Positions 20,843 through 32,819 of a stretch of 64,000 nt of DNA are shown here, piece by piece; within the stretch, counting starts at the first letter, position 1; each line of letters starts with the position of its first letter. The notes beneath the pieces are model-generated. The model saw only the letters and a list, made by a program, of their open reading frames with translations. It was not told where the DNA came from and did not search any database. The position numbers were made by a program, and so were the translations under genes. Source of the DNA: Blepharisma stoltei (Eukaryota > Ciliophora > Heterotrichea > Heterotrichida > Blepharismidae). The DNA is taken from contig CAJZBQ010000057.1 of assembly GCA_914767885.1 (NCBI GenBank), forward strand, positions 62,001 to 126,000, given 5' to 3'.

Positions 20843-23800
20843 ATGGCTCAAACCAAGGAAAAAAACGCCAATACCAAGCTTAAAAACCCAGTTTATCGTA
20901 TGAATCACGATTTTGAGCTTCTTTATGCACAGCAATTAGAATTCCAGAGGTTTTCAGAGCAAGTAGATGTGTCTTTAGTCAAAATGAAATGCAAAATTGA
21001 TAAGTATTCTTTTGCTGAAACTTCTCTGCACTTTTTTCATGTTGACAATCCTTTCCGAAAATTTTTACTAGAGCTTACAATGAATATTTGATTTGACCGA
21101 TTTATTTTGCTGGTTATTATACTGAACAGTATTTGCTTAGCTTACGAAGTACAAACTGACGAGTGGCTCCAGTGAAATGAAACCTTAGAACAAATATTTT
21201 TAGTGATTTTTACAATAGAAATATTTCTCAGAATTTTTGCAAAAGGCTTAGTATTCGGAAAATATACATATTTTCGAGATTTTTGAAATATTTTTGATTT
21301 TTTTATAATTTTGATTGGATGGGTCGGCGAGCTAGACGAAAATGTAGACCAAACCATTACAAGGACTTTTAGACTTTTTAGACCTTTGAGAGCAATAAAT
21401 AGCTTTCCTGAGCTGAAAATTATTACTTTGTCAATTATGAAATCAATACCTTTGCTACTTGATATTTTGGCGCTTTTCAGTTTAGTCATACTAATATATG
21501 CAATTGCAGGAACTCGTATTTATGCAGGTCTCTATAATCAGCAATGCTATACACAAGATGGAAATACGACAGGAGTTTATTGCTACTTAGATCCGAATTG
21601 TAAAGAATTTGAAATTAATTGTGGAATTGGAGATTCTCGCTGTGGAGAAGGGGAGTATTGTTGAGATAGTAATCTAAATTTAAATAACGGAATCTCATCG
21701 TTTGACAATATTGGAGCTAGCATTTTAACCGTATTAAATGTAGTCTTTGTTGAAGGCTGAAGCGCAATTATGTTTGAAGGTAGAATGGCTTATAATGAAA
21801 TCCTTCTCAACGATATATTTTTTGTATCCTTGATTGTTATTGGTGCATTTTTTTTACTGAATTTAATTAAAGCTGTTTTATTTGTCAAATTTCATGAAGT
21901 CGTAAATGAGGAAAAAATTTTGGAAAAAAATAAAGGAATAATTATTGATAAAAAAGAAGAAAGCGATCTTAAGCCAAAAGAGCCTGAAGATAACAGTGGA
22001 GCAGGATATTGCTGGTATATTATTAGAATCAAACTCTATCTATTTTTTCAAAGCAAAATTTATTATTGGCTGATAGGAGCTTGTACATTGTGTAACACAC
22101 TTTTTCTTTCAACTGAATATCATGGAATGTCATCGTCACATAAAAGATCAGTCCTATATGGTGATGCTTTATTTACTTGAATATTTTTAACTGAAATGAT
22201 CTTAAAATTAACTGCATTAGGATTTAAAGGCTACAAAGCAGACAATTTCCATATTTTTGAGGCATTTTTAGTTATTTTTGGAATTGCTGAATTTGTAATG
22301 CTTAAGTTTTCGTATGATTTTGATTCTGCTGAATTACGATTCCTAAGGACGATAAGGATATTTAGAGTTTTTAAACTAGCTCGAAGGTGGAAAGGGTTAA
22401 AATATCTAATCGAAAAAGCTTGGAGTAGTGCAAAACTGGTTATTTATTTAGGAATTCTTTGCTTTATCGTCTTATTTGTTTATGCTATAATAGGAGTTCA
22501 AATATTTAGAGGAAAACTGCATGAAAATGGAGAAGATTCTCGCACGAATTTCGATAGCTTATTTTGAGCATTTATAACTACATTCCAATTATTCACCGAT
22601 GAGAACTGAAATTCTGTATGATATGACTCAGTTAATGGAGTTGGCTGATGGGCTACTGTATATTATTTTTCAATTTTAAGTATCGGTAGCTATATTTTAT
22701 TTGATTTTTTCTTACATTGCGCATTTAATAAAATAAATATTTTTTCATGAAAATGATTGAGATAAATTCTATAAATAAAAATCATCATAAGCATAAAAAT
22801 TAAATTCAATTAAATATTTTAATCCTTTAAATTAAATAAATTAATCGTTTAAATAATGTTTTATATATATTAATCTTCACACTTAATATTAACAAAAATT
22901 TTAAAATCACAATTAAAAATTTTACATAAAATACTCATTGTTAACCGGGAGTATAGCTATATTATTAGAACAATTTGAAGAAAATAAAGAAAAGAATAAT
23001 TTTCTCAATTCGAAATCCCAAAAAACAGAGTTAAGTTTAACTGACCAAAAGTTAGAAAAAAAGAGAAGAGAAATTTTTGAGAAAAAACTTCGTAAAATAA
23101 ATGAAAAACGATACGACCCATTGCCGATGTATGGGAAATCTCTATTTTTTTTTACTGTAGACAGTAAGATTAGGCAGCAGCTAAGAAAGGTTGTTTTGCA
23201 TCCATATTTCAGTAGTTTAACATTTTGAATCCAAGTATTATCAGCATTTTTTTTGACTTTTGATAAAACAATAATGGATCCTTACGAATTCAAAGTTTTA
23301 TTAGTAGGAAGATGTATGCTATATCCTATGGACTACCCATTGCAAATTAAAACAAATAATTTTGTTACACATAGTCTATTTACCGTAAAAATCTATATTG
23401 TTTTAGCATTCTTGTGGATTGAAATTGTTATAAAAGCCATAGTTAGCTCCTTTTTATTTGAGAAAAAAGCATACCTCAAAGATGGCTGAAACATTCTTGA
23501 TTTTTTGGTCTGTTTTTTAGGATCCGTCAGAACAGTAGTTAGAAATGTATTCAGAGACTCAGTTCCCAATGATTTTCAAATTTTTTTGCAAGCGTTTCTA
23601 TCATTAAGAATTCTTCGACTGGCATCAAGGAACCAAAGGCTAAAAAAAATAGTCACATCAATAATCTCTGCATTTCCAGTGCTATTTAATGTCATGATTT
23701 TGTCATTTTTAGATTATTTTATGTTTGGAGTTGTAGGGGTTATTTATTTTAAAGGCGCTTTTTACTCATGCACTGATCCTGCAATTGAAACAGAAGAACA

Positions 23801-26575
23801 GTGTGTAGGGACTTTTTTTAATGGGACAGATTATCAAGACAGAGTTTGGAAAAACTCTGATTCTGCCCTACTCCACCCTCCGTGAGTGGACAAAAACCAT
23901 TGGAAAAATCATTATTTTTTGCCCAAAAACTCACCCTCTGTGAGCTAACAAATAATTTTTTAATATAACACTTTTTTAGGTAAAAATTTTTGATATATAA
24001 GTGAGAATTATTATAATGAAATATTTAGATGATTCTGTTTAATTTTGAACAAATTGCATATTAAAGCATAAATTTACAAATTAAATAAATATTTACTTTC
24101 CAATTTTTGCGAATTGGGATTTTTTTAAATTTAGAAAAAAGTAAATTTTTAAAAAAAAAAAAAATTAACTCCCTCTGTGAGAGACAAGATTTTTTTGTTA
24201 GTTCACTTAGGGGAGGAGTTAGAAAAAAATATAATAAAATTATATATTTTTTTTTAAAAAATTAAGTCTCAAAATAATCTTTTGGAGGGATGAGTATAAT
24301 TTTGACAATATTATACATGCCATAAATTTACTTTTCCAAATATCTTCAATTGAAGACTGGCCGAATTTCATGTTTACTATAGTTGATGCAGTTGGGCCAG
24401 GCCAAGCAATGAAAAGGGATTACAACCCATATGCCGCTTTATATGTAGTAGTATTTTTATTTATTACTACCTTTTTTGTAGTAAATTTATATATTGGAGC
24501 CATCGTCACAAAATTTTCTGAAATTCATGATGAGCTTGATGGGTCATTAATTTTGACAAATAAACAAAAAGAATGGGTAGACACACAAAAACTTCTATTA
24601 AAAATATCTCCAAGAATAAAGTATATAAGGCCAGAAAATAAATGCCGAGGAATTTTCTTCGATTTGGTGTTAGATTATAAATTTGACTATTTGGTTACAG
24701 GTTGTATTATTATGAACACGATTTTCTTGTGTCTTTATAATTCTGAAATGGATTATGAGCTATATAATACTCTTTATTATGGGTCTGTCGGCTTTACAAT
24801 ACTTTTTTCAATTGAATGCACGCTCAAAATTATAGGTTTAGGGCCAAAATATTATTTTGCGAATAACTGAAATATTTTTGATTTTATTATAACTATTTTG
24901 TCAATTATTTCTTTTATGGAGGCTATTATTGCAGAAAACAGTATTACTCTGTCAAAATTATTAAGAGTTGTGAGAAGCTTGAGATTAATTAGATTTTTTA
25001 AACATTTTAGAAGGATTTTTGATTCTTTATTCCTTTCTCTACCTTCAATAGCAAATGTGGTTATATTGATTTGCTTATTATTGTTTATATACGCAACTGC
25101 TGGAGCTGTGCTATGAGGAAACCTCCAATTTGGAAAATATATCACAGTAGACAAAAATTTTACTGATTTTTATATATTTTTTTTGCCTCTATTTTCTATA
25201 AGAAAATTCTATATTTACTTTGAAGAATAATTAATAAGTTTGAGTATAATTCATTTATGGTCCTATTTATTACCACAACAGGAGAAGATTGAGATTTGCT
25301 CTACTCAGAATGCATGGGTATGGATGGCTGCGATAACTGAACTGTCTGTGGAAACCCATGAATTGCTGCTTTTTATTGGATTTCTTATGAAGTTTTAGCC
25401 GCTTTTATTTTTATGAATATTTTTATCGCTGTTTTATTAGAAAATTTCACAGGTGATCATGATGAAAATCCTTTAAAAGGTGTCACATCAAGAGATTTAG
25501 ACAATTTTGTAAGGGCTTGAAGCAATTATGCGCCTTATGGAGAACATTTTATTCGCACAAATATACATAAAATGGCGTATGACGTTCGACCCGTCCTCTC
25601 GCGTGACGGTAACCCATGCATATCCGGGTATGGTTTTCAGGAGGAGTGATATAGCCCAGCAATATCAGGAGCCCAGAGGCGATGGGAACACACCAGACCC
25701 GCTGATTTTTGGCCTGATCCTTGGGCAGTTAATCGCAAATCCTTTTCCCATCAGCGCCCTAGCCAGTGGGTGCCCGAAATGGAGCAGGGTGATTTCCCTG
25801 CTCAGGCTGCTCTCGATGGCTTTGCCCCGAATCACGGAAGTGGTTGAGTTTTTACTCAGGGATGACCTGGTAAAGGGGAGGCAGGCTAGACTCAGAATCA
25901 AGGCGGTCCCTCCGGTTAAAGGGTCCCAAAATAATGTGGACGACACCGGCCAGGGTAGGTACAGTTGGCCTCGATGGGCGAAGGGACTGAGTTAGAAATG
26001 GTGGTGCCCGGCAAATGTCTGCGGACACAAAAAGGGCAGCCCACTACCCTAGAAACCAGGGGTTTCGGCCTGGGCTCAAAAGCTACCAGAGGTGGAAGTC
26101 CACCCAATTCGCTTGTGCCAACACGCTACTGGAAGTAGAGACTTTAAACATTCAACATTAACATTAACATTTATTCGCACAAAAATTTTTGCCGAAATTA
26201 TTAAATGATTTAGAAGCACCCCTTGGATTTAAAGAGTCAAGGCTGTCTAGGTTGCAGCTGATAAGTATAATTTATGCATTGAAAATAAAGGAATATAGTG
26301 GAAAAGTAATGTTTTCTGAGTGCTTGTGAGCTTTAGCAGGAGCTGTAAGTGGAGAAGATATGCCGGCAGGAGCTCCATCTGTTGTTGGGAAATCAATGAA
26401 TGGAGGTTTTCAATTTAAAGTTCAAAGGCTGCCAAATAAGTCAATTACTAGTACTGAAGGAACTTATGCAGCAAAAACTTTAGTGGCTTATGTATTTTAT
26501 GAGATGTGGAAAAGTAGGAAGGAAGCAAGGGAAAAAAGAGCTTTATTTGCGACGACACATATTTCTGACCATTAA
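20843..26575 (+). CDS. Four-domain voltage-gated cation channel, Ca2+-type (EEEE) pore
   Basis: About 1,479 aa once IESs (22715-22928, 23871-24264, 25175-25236) and a retroelement (25561-26169) are removed. Four repeats of S1-S6. S4 helices are TRTFRLFRPLRAI (I), LRFLRTIRIFRVFKLARR (II), LRILRLASRNQRLKK (III) and LLRVVRSLRLIRF (IV). Pore loops are VEGWSAIM, FTDENWNSVWYD, SSIEDWPNFM and TTGEDWDLLY, so each repeat offers Glu as in Cav channels. The C-terminal AWSNYAPYGEHF…APLGF follows the Cav post-IV EF-like segment. It is a plasma or ciliary membrane Ca2+ channel by homology. Joining across the retroelement leaves a one-base mismatch at an A5 run (26181-26185). Many Trp are TGA. Confidence 0.85.
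22715..22928. other. TA-bounded IES, 214 bp
   Basis: AT-rich, multiple stops, in repeat II S6. Joining TA 22713-22714 to TA 22927-22928 gives …ILFDFFLLKYSLLTGSI…. The neighbouring TAs do not restore the frame, but the exact ends remain tentative. Confidence 0.55.
23871..24221. mobile_element. Family B MITE, 351 bp
   Basis: Left CTCCACCCTCCGTGAGTGGACAAA with a second module about 58 bp in; right hairpin ending …CTTAGGGGAGGAG|TTAG. TA flanks at 23869-23870 and 24220-24221. It interrupts the repeat III pore region of the channel. Confidence 0.8.
24222..24264. other. IES remainder adjoining the MITE, 43 bp
   Basis: AT-rich, carries an in-frame TAA, and ends at TA 24263-24264. Removing only the MITE leaves a stop; removing 23871-24264 restores …SDSALSLKIIFWRDEYNFDN…. 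This fits a MITE that landed at the edge of an older IES. Confidence 0.6.
25175..25236. other. TA-bounded IES, 62 bp
   Basis: Between repeat IV S5 and its pore loop. Joining TA 25173-25174 to TA 25235-25236 gives …NFTDFYKFEYNSFMVLF…. Confidence 0.55.
25561..26169 (+). mobile_element. GC-rich SINE-like retroelement, 609 bp, in channel coding sequence
   Basis: Starts ATATACATAAAATGGCGTATG, then GACCCGTCCTCTCGCG; it carries TTTCGGCCTGGGCTC and ends in a (CATTAA)n tail. Target duplication TTTATTCGCACAA at 25548-25560 and 26170-26182. Much of it matches 9138-9783 in inverted orientation. Confidence 0.9.
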
Positions 26576-26956
26576 TATATAAAACTAGTGTATTTTGTTA
26601 ATGCTTTATCTTAAAATTATTGATCAGTCATATTTTTATTATAAAAAACTAGATAGGATTGTTATCTATTAATCAATAATATTACAGAGAAGTTAACTGA
26701 ACTTTTTGAATGATTTTTCTATATAATTCTCATCTTCAGCCTTTTTTAGCTTATTTCATTTAATTTTTACAAGAGCTATAACGAATCATCATCATAATAA
26801 AATCAACTTTTATGCCTTCCAATCAAAGAAGTATTATTTTTAAGTTATATTGTATTATAGCTGCTAAAAAATCCATGGCAATTCTTGATGTTTCTTAAAA
26901 TATTTGATTCTAGTAAGAAATTTAGGAAATAAGGCCATTTAAATGTCAAAGTAAAT
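26576..26956. other. AT-rich intergenic stretch
   Basis: About 380 bp between two plus-strand genes; nothing recognised. Confidence 0.4.
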
Positions 26957-28390
26957 ATGAGTCAAGACCTGTTTGAGCAAATCATCGCAGTCCCAGAAGT
27001 AGGTCGCTTCTTTGAAAACTATCAACAAGAAGAATGGCCTGAATTGTTTTTAGATCTAGTTTTATATAGCATTTATGCATTAAGGTCGTGCCATGAGAGC
27101 CCGCCTCCATCCAGTTATCTTCAAGACTTGGTCCGAAAAGCAGGCATGATCGTTTCCCTCGAAAATGTAATCCCAAGTATGCAAGAAAAGCTTATGCTAA
27201 TAAAAGAAGACATCTCTCGCTTAGAATCAGAGCTCCAAATCAAAAGAGATGAAAAAGCAGTCAATGAGGTCCAAGAAACCTTACAAGTAAAATCAAAAGT
27301 AAGATCCAGCTCTGCACCATCAAGAAATTATTCGAATAAAGCACCAACTAATTGAAGACAAGGAGATACTATTCTTTATTAAAATAATAAATAAATAATC
27401 ATTTTTTAATATAGAAAAAAATAAAAATATATGGAATAGTATAATGTTTTCAGGGGTAATATTCCTGAAAATAAACCAGCACAAACCAAAAATGTCCTTT
27501 TCAGAGATACTTCGCCTCCTGCATTAAGAAACCATAAATTCGTAGAAGTTTTAAAAGAAAATGACGATTTCAACTGAAAATGAAAAGGAAATGATATTGA
27601 AAGAGCTATTTATCCTGAATGGTGGACAGCACAATGCCAAATGGACGTTAAAAACCCAGAAACAACTGTAAAAATAACACAAAGAAAGCCTCCACCACTG
27701 CCAAAGCCAACTCAATCCAGAATGGTTGAAACTGAGCCACTTAAAAAGTCCTCAAAACCCAAAAGAAACAGCTGGAAAATCCCTTCAAAAAGCAACGGCA
27801 GCGATGATATGACCCACAGCCAAGAATGGGTTGTCCATTCTGATAAATCAGTAGAGGTTGATTTAGATACCCCAGGAAGCTCAGTACAAGAAAACCACGT
27901 TCGGTTTGAGTCAAATTCTCAGAAAAATCCTAAGCAGGTCAGCATAAAAAAGCCAACAGCCTGGGTCCAAGATTTTTCAGACGTCGTCAAACGTAGCCCT
28001 GCAAGCTCTATGAGACATTCTTCCTCTCAGTCAGACTCACGGCAACAATCAACCCCAAGCCACCAAAGTATTCATGTTTTTAGCCCAGCAGAGCCTCCAA
28101 GATCTAAATCATTGCAAGAGTCACAGCCAATGAAGTCTTCATCATCTGGATATACAAGTAGCTCAATGACGCAATACAATCCTTCAGAAGAAATGAAGCA
28201 ATTCTTCCAAAATGAATTTACAAACTTTTTGGAGTCAAGAGGAACTGAATCTTTAGGCAGTGGGGCGAAAAACCACGAAAGCTCTTATTATTCATCAAGC
28301 CCTAGTGAAGAAGGCAACAGCATGGGATATGACAGAAAAGAGCCAAATTTCAGTTCTCATAGTAAGACCACCCCAATGTTTCGCGTTTAA
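26957..28390 (+). CDS. Uncharacterised Ser-rich protein with short coiled coil
   Basis: 456 aa after removing a 63-bp IES (27379-27441). The N-terminal ~90 residues look folded and helical (LFEQIIAVPEVGRFFENYQ, ELFLDLVLYSIYALRSC). A short coiled coil follows (EDISRLESELQIKRDEKAV). The rest is Ser/Pro/Lys-rich and probably disordered, with a Pro patch (RKPPPLPKPTQS) and Ser tracts. TGA gives Trp in DDFNWKWKGND. No family recognised; the layout suggests a scaffold or cytoskeletal adaptor, which is inference. Confidence 0.65.
27379..27441. other. TA-bounded IES, 63 bp
   Basis: AT-rich with stops. Joining TA 27377-27378 to TA 27440-27441 gives …GDTILYNVFRGNIPENK…. Confidence 0.6.
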
Positions 28391-28418
28391 ATATAAGTTA
28401 ACGATATTTGAATTTAAA

Positions 28419-28838
28419 ATGGTTTTTGGAAGATTGATAATTGGAGCAAGCTTTTTGGTGTTTTGGGTAATTGCTGAAGAATATTTAAATGTTATGGAAG
28501 CAATGATCAAATTGGAAGATTATGATGTAGCGGTAATGAACAATACTGATGAAAATTTAGTGAGAGATATTTATTGGGAAAATAAAGGATTTTATAATGC
28601 GAGTTATGAAAAAACGAAAAATCAAGGGAAAATTGAGGAAAAAGTTATGTATATTGATGGCAAAAAATTTGAAAAAACTTTGCCTCAGAAATATAAGAAG
28701 GCGGAGATTGATTTTCAAAATGAGAGGAGTGAAGATGAGATGGTAAAAGTAGAGGATAAGGCAAAAGATCAGGAAAATCTGCTGCTAGAGAAGATCTTGA
28801 GCACACTTAATGAAATTGAAGTGAAATTCAAAAAATAA
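28419..28838 (+). CDS. Small secreted or membrane-anchored protein, 139 aa
   Basis: ATG at 28419 begins a hydrophobic leader (VFGRLIIGASFLVFWVIA) typical of a signal peptide or anchor, then a charged region. Lys/Glu density rises to a helical C-terminus (ENLLLEKILSTLNEIEVKF). No Cys. It starts 28 bp after the stop of the upstream gene. No family recognised. Confidence 0.6.
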   Translation: MVFGRLIIGASFLVFWVIAEEYLNVMEAMIKLEDYDVAVMNNTDENLVRDIYWENKGFYNASYEKTKNQGKIEEKVMYIDGKKFEKTLPQKYKKAEIDFQNERSEDEMVKVEDKAKDQENLLLEKILSTLNEIEVKFKK

Positions 28839-29595
28839 TTTTAATTTAAATTTGATAAATTATCAGATACACTTTGTAGTCACGGGAGAAATAACTTTAG
28901 AACCATGAAAGATGAATCCAAAAATTGGGTAGATGTGGTTTCTGCTATAGCTGATAATAAATAAATTGCGGCTATCGCTTCCTATTGAGACCAATAATTT
29001 TTTATCTGCTATTTTAAAACTTCTAAAAGCATATTTTTAAGAGTAAGGTTTTAAGATAAGCAAACGAAAATAGCAGACTGGCTAATAAAGAGATAAGATT
29101 CAAGCATTATTCTCATCAAAATTCAAGTCTATAATCGAGAAATAAAGAATTGATGCTAACTCCATCCTATAAACTGCAGTAAAATTTCTGCTCCAATTTC
29201 GGTTTAAATAAATTCTCAAATGAAAAGTTTAGATCAAAATCAGAAATATCGATGCTTACAATAAAAATTCGTTTCCATACTTTAAGAATTCTATAATTCA
29301 TAATATAGATAAATCGCAATATTTAACCGTGATGAATATACTAAAATTAGAAAATGCTTCATACCTAAGCATAATTTCCCAGATTCCATGATCCAGGGTT
29401 AACCATTATATGGAAACGAAATTCTGTTTGGAGAAGCAAATTTCCCTCGAGAGGGAAATCAAGGAAGCATAAAGCTGCCCAAGTAAGATAAATTACCCTG
29501 AGCAGTTGCTAACAATATGTATGCCTTGCTTTATCAAATAAAATTATATTTAAGCAGTAATTATCTATTAACAGACATTACAAAATCAACAGTCA
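28839..29595. other. AT-rich intergenic stretch
   Basis: About 760 bp. No convincing frame on either strand with TGA as sense, and no repeat that recurs in the window. Confidence 0.4.
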
Positions 29596-30301
29596 ATGTA
29601 TGATTACTGCAAGGAAAATAAAGAAAACTGCATGGCGCTTTGATTTCTATCAACGCTATTTATGGCAACTTTTTATTTATGATCTATAAGGTTTACTCGT
29701 TCCCTGAGCAATCTTAGAGCTTATTATTGGTGCCGTAAAACACTGATTACTATTATTATATCAAATTTTATTGAAGCCTTAGCAGTTCAATCCTTAGGAT
29801 ACTTATATCTTCTTGGACTATTTTTCTATAAATATACAGCAATACTTTTTGCTATCTCTATTATTGCACACCATTGCCACTTTATTTCAAACATTCTTCG
29901 AGTGAATCGATTAATAGTTAGTAGAATCTGCGAGCTGGGGCTGTGTGATACTTATCTAATTTATATTGCGTTAAGGAAGCGGCTTACATGAAAATGAAGT
30001 TTTAGAGTTATTTTAGCATATACAACACTTTGCTCTGTAATACTTTTTTCTTATTAATATGGGCAGTCTTTTTTGCAGACTCCCAAGACCAATCTGGGGT
30101 TTACCCACAAAGTTTGTATATGCGATTCTGATCAGTTTGAAATGTCATTGAATTATTAATTTTTTTTTCTTATTAAGCTATCTAAACTACGAGAAGTTTC
30201 TAGATGAAAATTTGAGGCAATTTCATACTTCTGTATTTGACCAAGTGGGATTGTGTCGAATTTTATTTCTGATGAGGATTATTATTGATTCAATCTCTTA
30301 G
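29596..30301 (+). pseudogene. Multipass membrane protein gene with two apparent frameshifts
   Basis: Visible only with TGA as Trp. From ATG 29596 it runs through FLSTLFMATFYLWSIRFTRS, IIISNFIEALAVQSLGYLYL, FFYKYTAILFAISIIAHHC and RVILAYTTLCSVILFSY. One base appears to be missing near 30050, after which LIWAVFFADSQDQSG…FWSVWNVIELLIFF continues. A second shift occurs near 30172 in a T run, then LSYLNYEKFLDENLRQF…RILFLMRIIID to TAG 30299-30301. About five hydrophobic helices. Both shifts sit in or beside T runs, so they may be sequence errors in a live gene rather than decay. Family unknown. Confidence 0.5.
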
Positions 30302-30840
30302 TAATTCCTGGAAGAAATTTATTAATTTTATCATCATTTATCAATCTGATATCAAATGAAACTATTTAGACTAAACATGCTACTTGAGCCTTGAAAGCAA
30401 AAAGCATTTCTCAATGCTAATAATAAATAAAATTGATTAAAAGCTAAGACTCTGTGCTTGATATAAGCCCCAGTTTTTAACTCAGAAAGTCCAAACTTAA
30501 ATATCTATTGGGAATTAAGCCTGTATTAAGTATCAATTTATTTGCATAAGAGTTAATACTTAAGATCCATAAATTAAATCTCAAAAATAAAATAAAAACT
30601 TGATAATGAATTATTAATGCATTTTTAACGCAAAATTTCAGGCTATTAATTGTCCAGCCAACGAAGCTCTTAAATCAAAGACTAGCTATATTTAATTCTA
30701 TTTTTATAAGAACTTCCCCTGCTATACCAAAATTTATTCAACTCATATCTATTTATAAATAATATGATTATTTCTTCCCTTAATTTAAACATATTTTTAT
30801 TAAACAAATATATAGTTTATTTTTATATATGAATAAAATA
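30302..30840. other. AT-rich intergenic stretch
   Basis: About 540 bp, nothing recognised. Confidence 0.4.
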
Positions 30841-31458
30841 CTATAGACCTGCCGAAATATTAGGAAGGTTTTGAGGCTCAAAATCTTTATGCTCATGGTT
30901 TCTTGCAGAAAGCGCGTTTTCTTCATTAATATCATCTTCAATATTAAATATGTGAAAATCAGGGTCAGAATTTACTGACTTCAATTTTAGCATTTCTTTT
31001 TCAAATTTATTTGTGTCCATTTTTCGGATTCTCCTGAAAACATTTTTAAGTTTCTTATCTTTTGCTTCAATTTCTGAGGCTCGAAAAACTGTTTTTACTT
31101 TGCTTTTTACTTTATCGGGATTACACATGTTTTTTATCGTTAATTTTTGCTTTTGGCTCAAAAGATCATACTGAAGCATAGACAATTTGTCGTCTGGAAA
31201 TGTCCGGATACCAATATCTTGCATTCATGGTGGCAGAGGTTCCTCTTTCATTAGCTTTACTAGATTTGGCTTTTGGATAGTTAGTTTAGCAGTTCGTTTT
31301 TTTGTGGGTGATCTTTCGCTTTTTCTTATTGAAGGAAGATGAATTGAGCTTGGAGCGTATGCAGAAATAATCATTTCTAGCCTTTGTTGATTTTTGAAAA
31401 ATGTCTTTTTAGGAGTTTTTATTGAGGTAAGGCTTTTTCTTGCAGCGAGTTTGTCCAT
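30841..31458 (-). CDS. Uncharacterised basic protein, 205 aa
   Basis: One frame from ATG 31458 to TAG 30841, passing a TGA (Trp) in EPLPPWMQDIG. Lys/Arg-rich and hydrophilic throughout, with KKRTAKLTIQKPNLVK and KLKNVFRRIRKMDTNKFEKE, becoming acidic toward the end. No membrane segment and no recognised domain. Confidence 0.6.
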
Positions 31459-31979
31459 AATTAGGTTTATAAATAATTTTTTAGATAAAAAAACAATCTT
31501 TAAAATGAATGCTAATAAAGAGCTTTATAGAAGATTTTCTATAAGAAGAGAATATATTTTTTATAGGTGTAAGCTGGATTTATGAAATTTTAATTATCCT
31601 ATTAATTTTTCTATCTGATAAAAGAAGGAGAAAAAATCAATTTTATTAAAATGCCTATGATAAAATCAATTAATAGTTGAACGATGGAATTAGGGTTTTA
31701 TGAGTATGTCATCACAAAAATTTTTTAATTGTAAAAATCATTAAAATTTAAATAAATTTCAAAAAAATAAAATAATTAAAAATCATTATTCTTAAAAAGC
31801 AAATAAAACAATGATAAGGTCAAATTGCATCTTTAACTAAAAGTTATTTCTTAAAATTGATGAAATTAGCTATTAATGCAAATGATTAAAATTCGCTTAA
31901 AATCCTCATAAGTAAATTGAGCACTTAAACTTTGATTAATAGAATGGCTGTTATGCTTCATATATACCCTTAAATAATT
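31459..31979. other. AT-rich intergenic stretch between divergent genes
   Basis: About 520 bp between divergent starts; presumably two promoters. No specific element recognised. Confidence 0.4.
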
Positions 31980-32690
31980 ATGAGAAGTGCCAACATAACT
32001 CCTTCCTCTCTATGGGACCGTGAACAAGCTTTCATAAGGCACAAAAAAAGGCTAAAACATATAAAATCCCACCACTCTACAAGACTAGATAATTCTCCTC
32101 CAACGACTCAAAACCTTGTTCCTCCAATTCAACGTGCACATATTTTCTTAGACTTAGAGCATTCTAAAGCTATACAAAAAGACAATGATGAGCTTTTGCA
32201 GCGATTAAATTGCATTTCTAATAGAAAACCGGTAATTTTTATTCAGAAATATTGTATATATAATGATCTCCAATCTCCAATAAAAAGTTTAAATTTCCCA
32301 GCAAGAAAAAAGGAAGCAGAAAGGATTTTTTTTGAAAATTTTGCATTCCTTAAAAGGATCACTGGAAAATCTCCAAGTCTCAGCGTTAAAAAATTTGATG
32401 AAGAATACGAGCAGTCAAGAAAATACAAGAAAACCCTTTCAAGAATCAGTCATATAGAAAGGGCTGCAAGCTTAGGAAAAACAGGCCTATTACCTCCTAT
32501 AGCTGAAGATGGAACCCAGACGAGGACAACCCAAGAAAAATTCAACCCAAAGAAAAAAAGCCTGTCAATGAACGAAATAGAAATCCAAGAAATCACAAAA
32601 AATTTCAAAAAAGCCCATGAAAATCCAATAAAAACAACAAACTTGTCAGATAGGGAAATTGAAGAATCAGATAACCGCAACAAGAATTAA
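31980..32690 (+). CDS. CFAP97/Hemingway-like ciliary protein
   Basis: 236 aa, no interruption. The order EHSKAIQKDNDELLQRLNCI, then SLNFPARKKEAERIFFENFA, then FLKRITGKSP and FDEEYEQSRKYKKTLSRI matches the CFAP97/Hemingway pattern: a helix with 'DN-LLQ-L--I', 'SLN----K-E---I--EN--LLKRL', then an aromatic segment. CFAP97-family proteins are axonemal. Basic N-terminus; acidic/Lys-rich disordered tail. The assignment rests on motif pattern, not alignment. Confidence 0.6.
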   Translation: MRSANITPSSLWDREQAFIRHKKRLKHIKSHHSTRLDNSPPTTQNLVPPIQRAHIFLDLEHSKAIQKDNDELLQRLNCISNRKPVIFIQKYCIYNDLQSPIKSLNFPARKKEAERIFFENFAFLKRITGKSPSLSVKKFDEEYEQSRKYKKTLSRISHIERAASLGKTGLLPPIAEDGTQTRTTQEKFNPKKKSLSMNEIEIQEITKNFKKAHENPIKTTNLSDREIEESDNRNKN

Positions 32691-32819
32691 GCGATTTAAA
32701 AAGCGCTGTAAAGAATTACAACAAATTCGCTATAAATTTTAAATATTTGCTTTGATTTTAACATAAATCCTTAGCCATATCTAATTAATTTTCAGCAATG
32801 CAAATTTATATAAAAAAAT

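Noticed and set aside
25587-25602. Pol III B-box-like GTTCGACCC in the SINE-like element
   Set aside because: Not conserved at the same place in the other copies, so not supported as a promoter.
25528-25995. 155-aa plus-strand frame across a GC-rich block
   Set aside because: It starts in the channel's wrong frame and runs through the SINE-like element; GC-rich DNA lacks stops by chance. Similar frames at 9023-9574, 14390-14659, 48934-49152 and 52334-52619 were dropped for the same reason.
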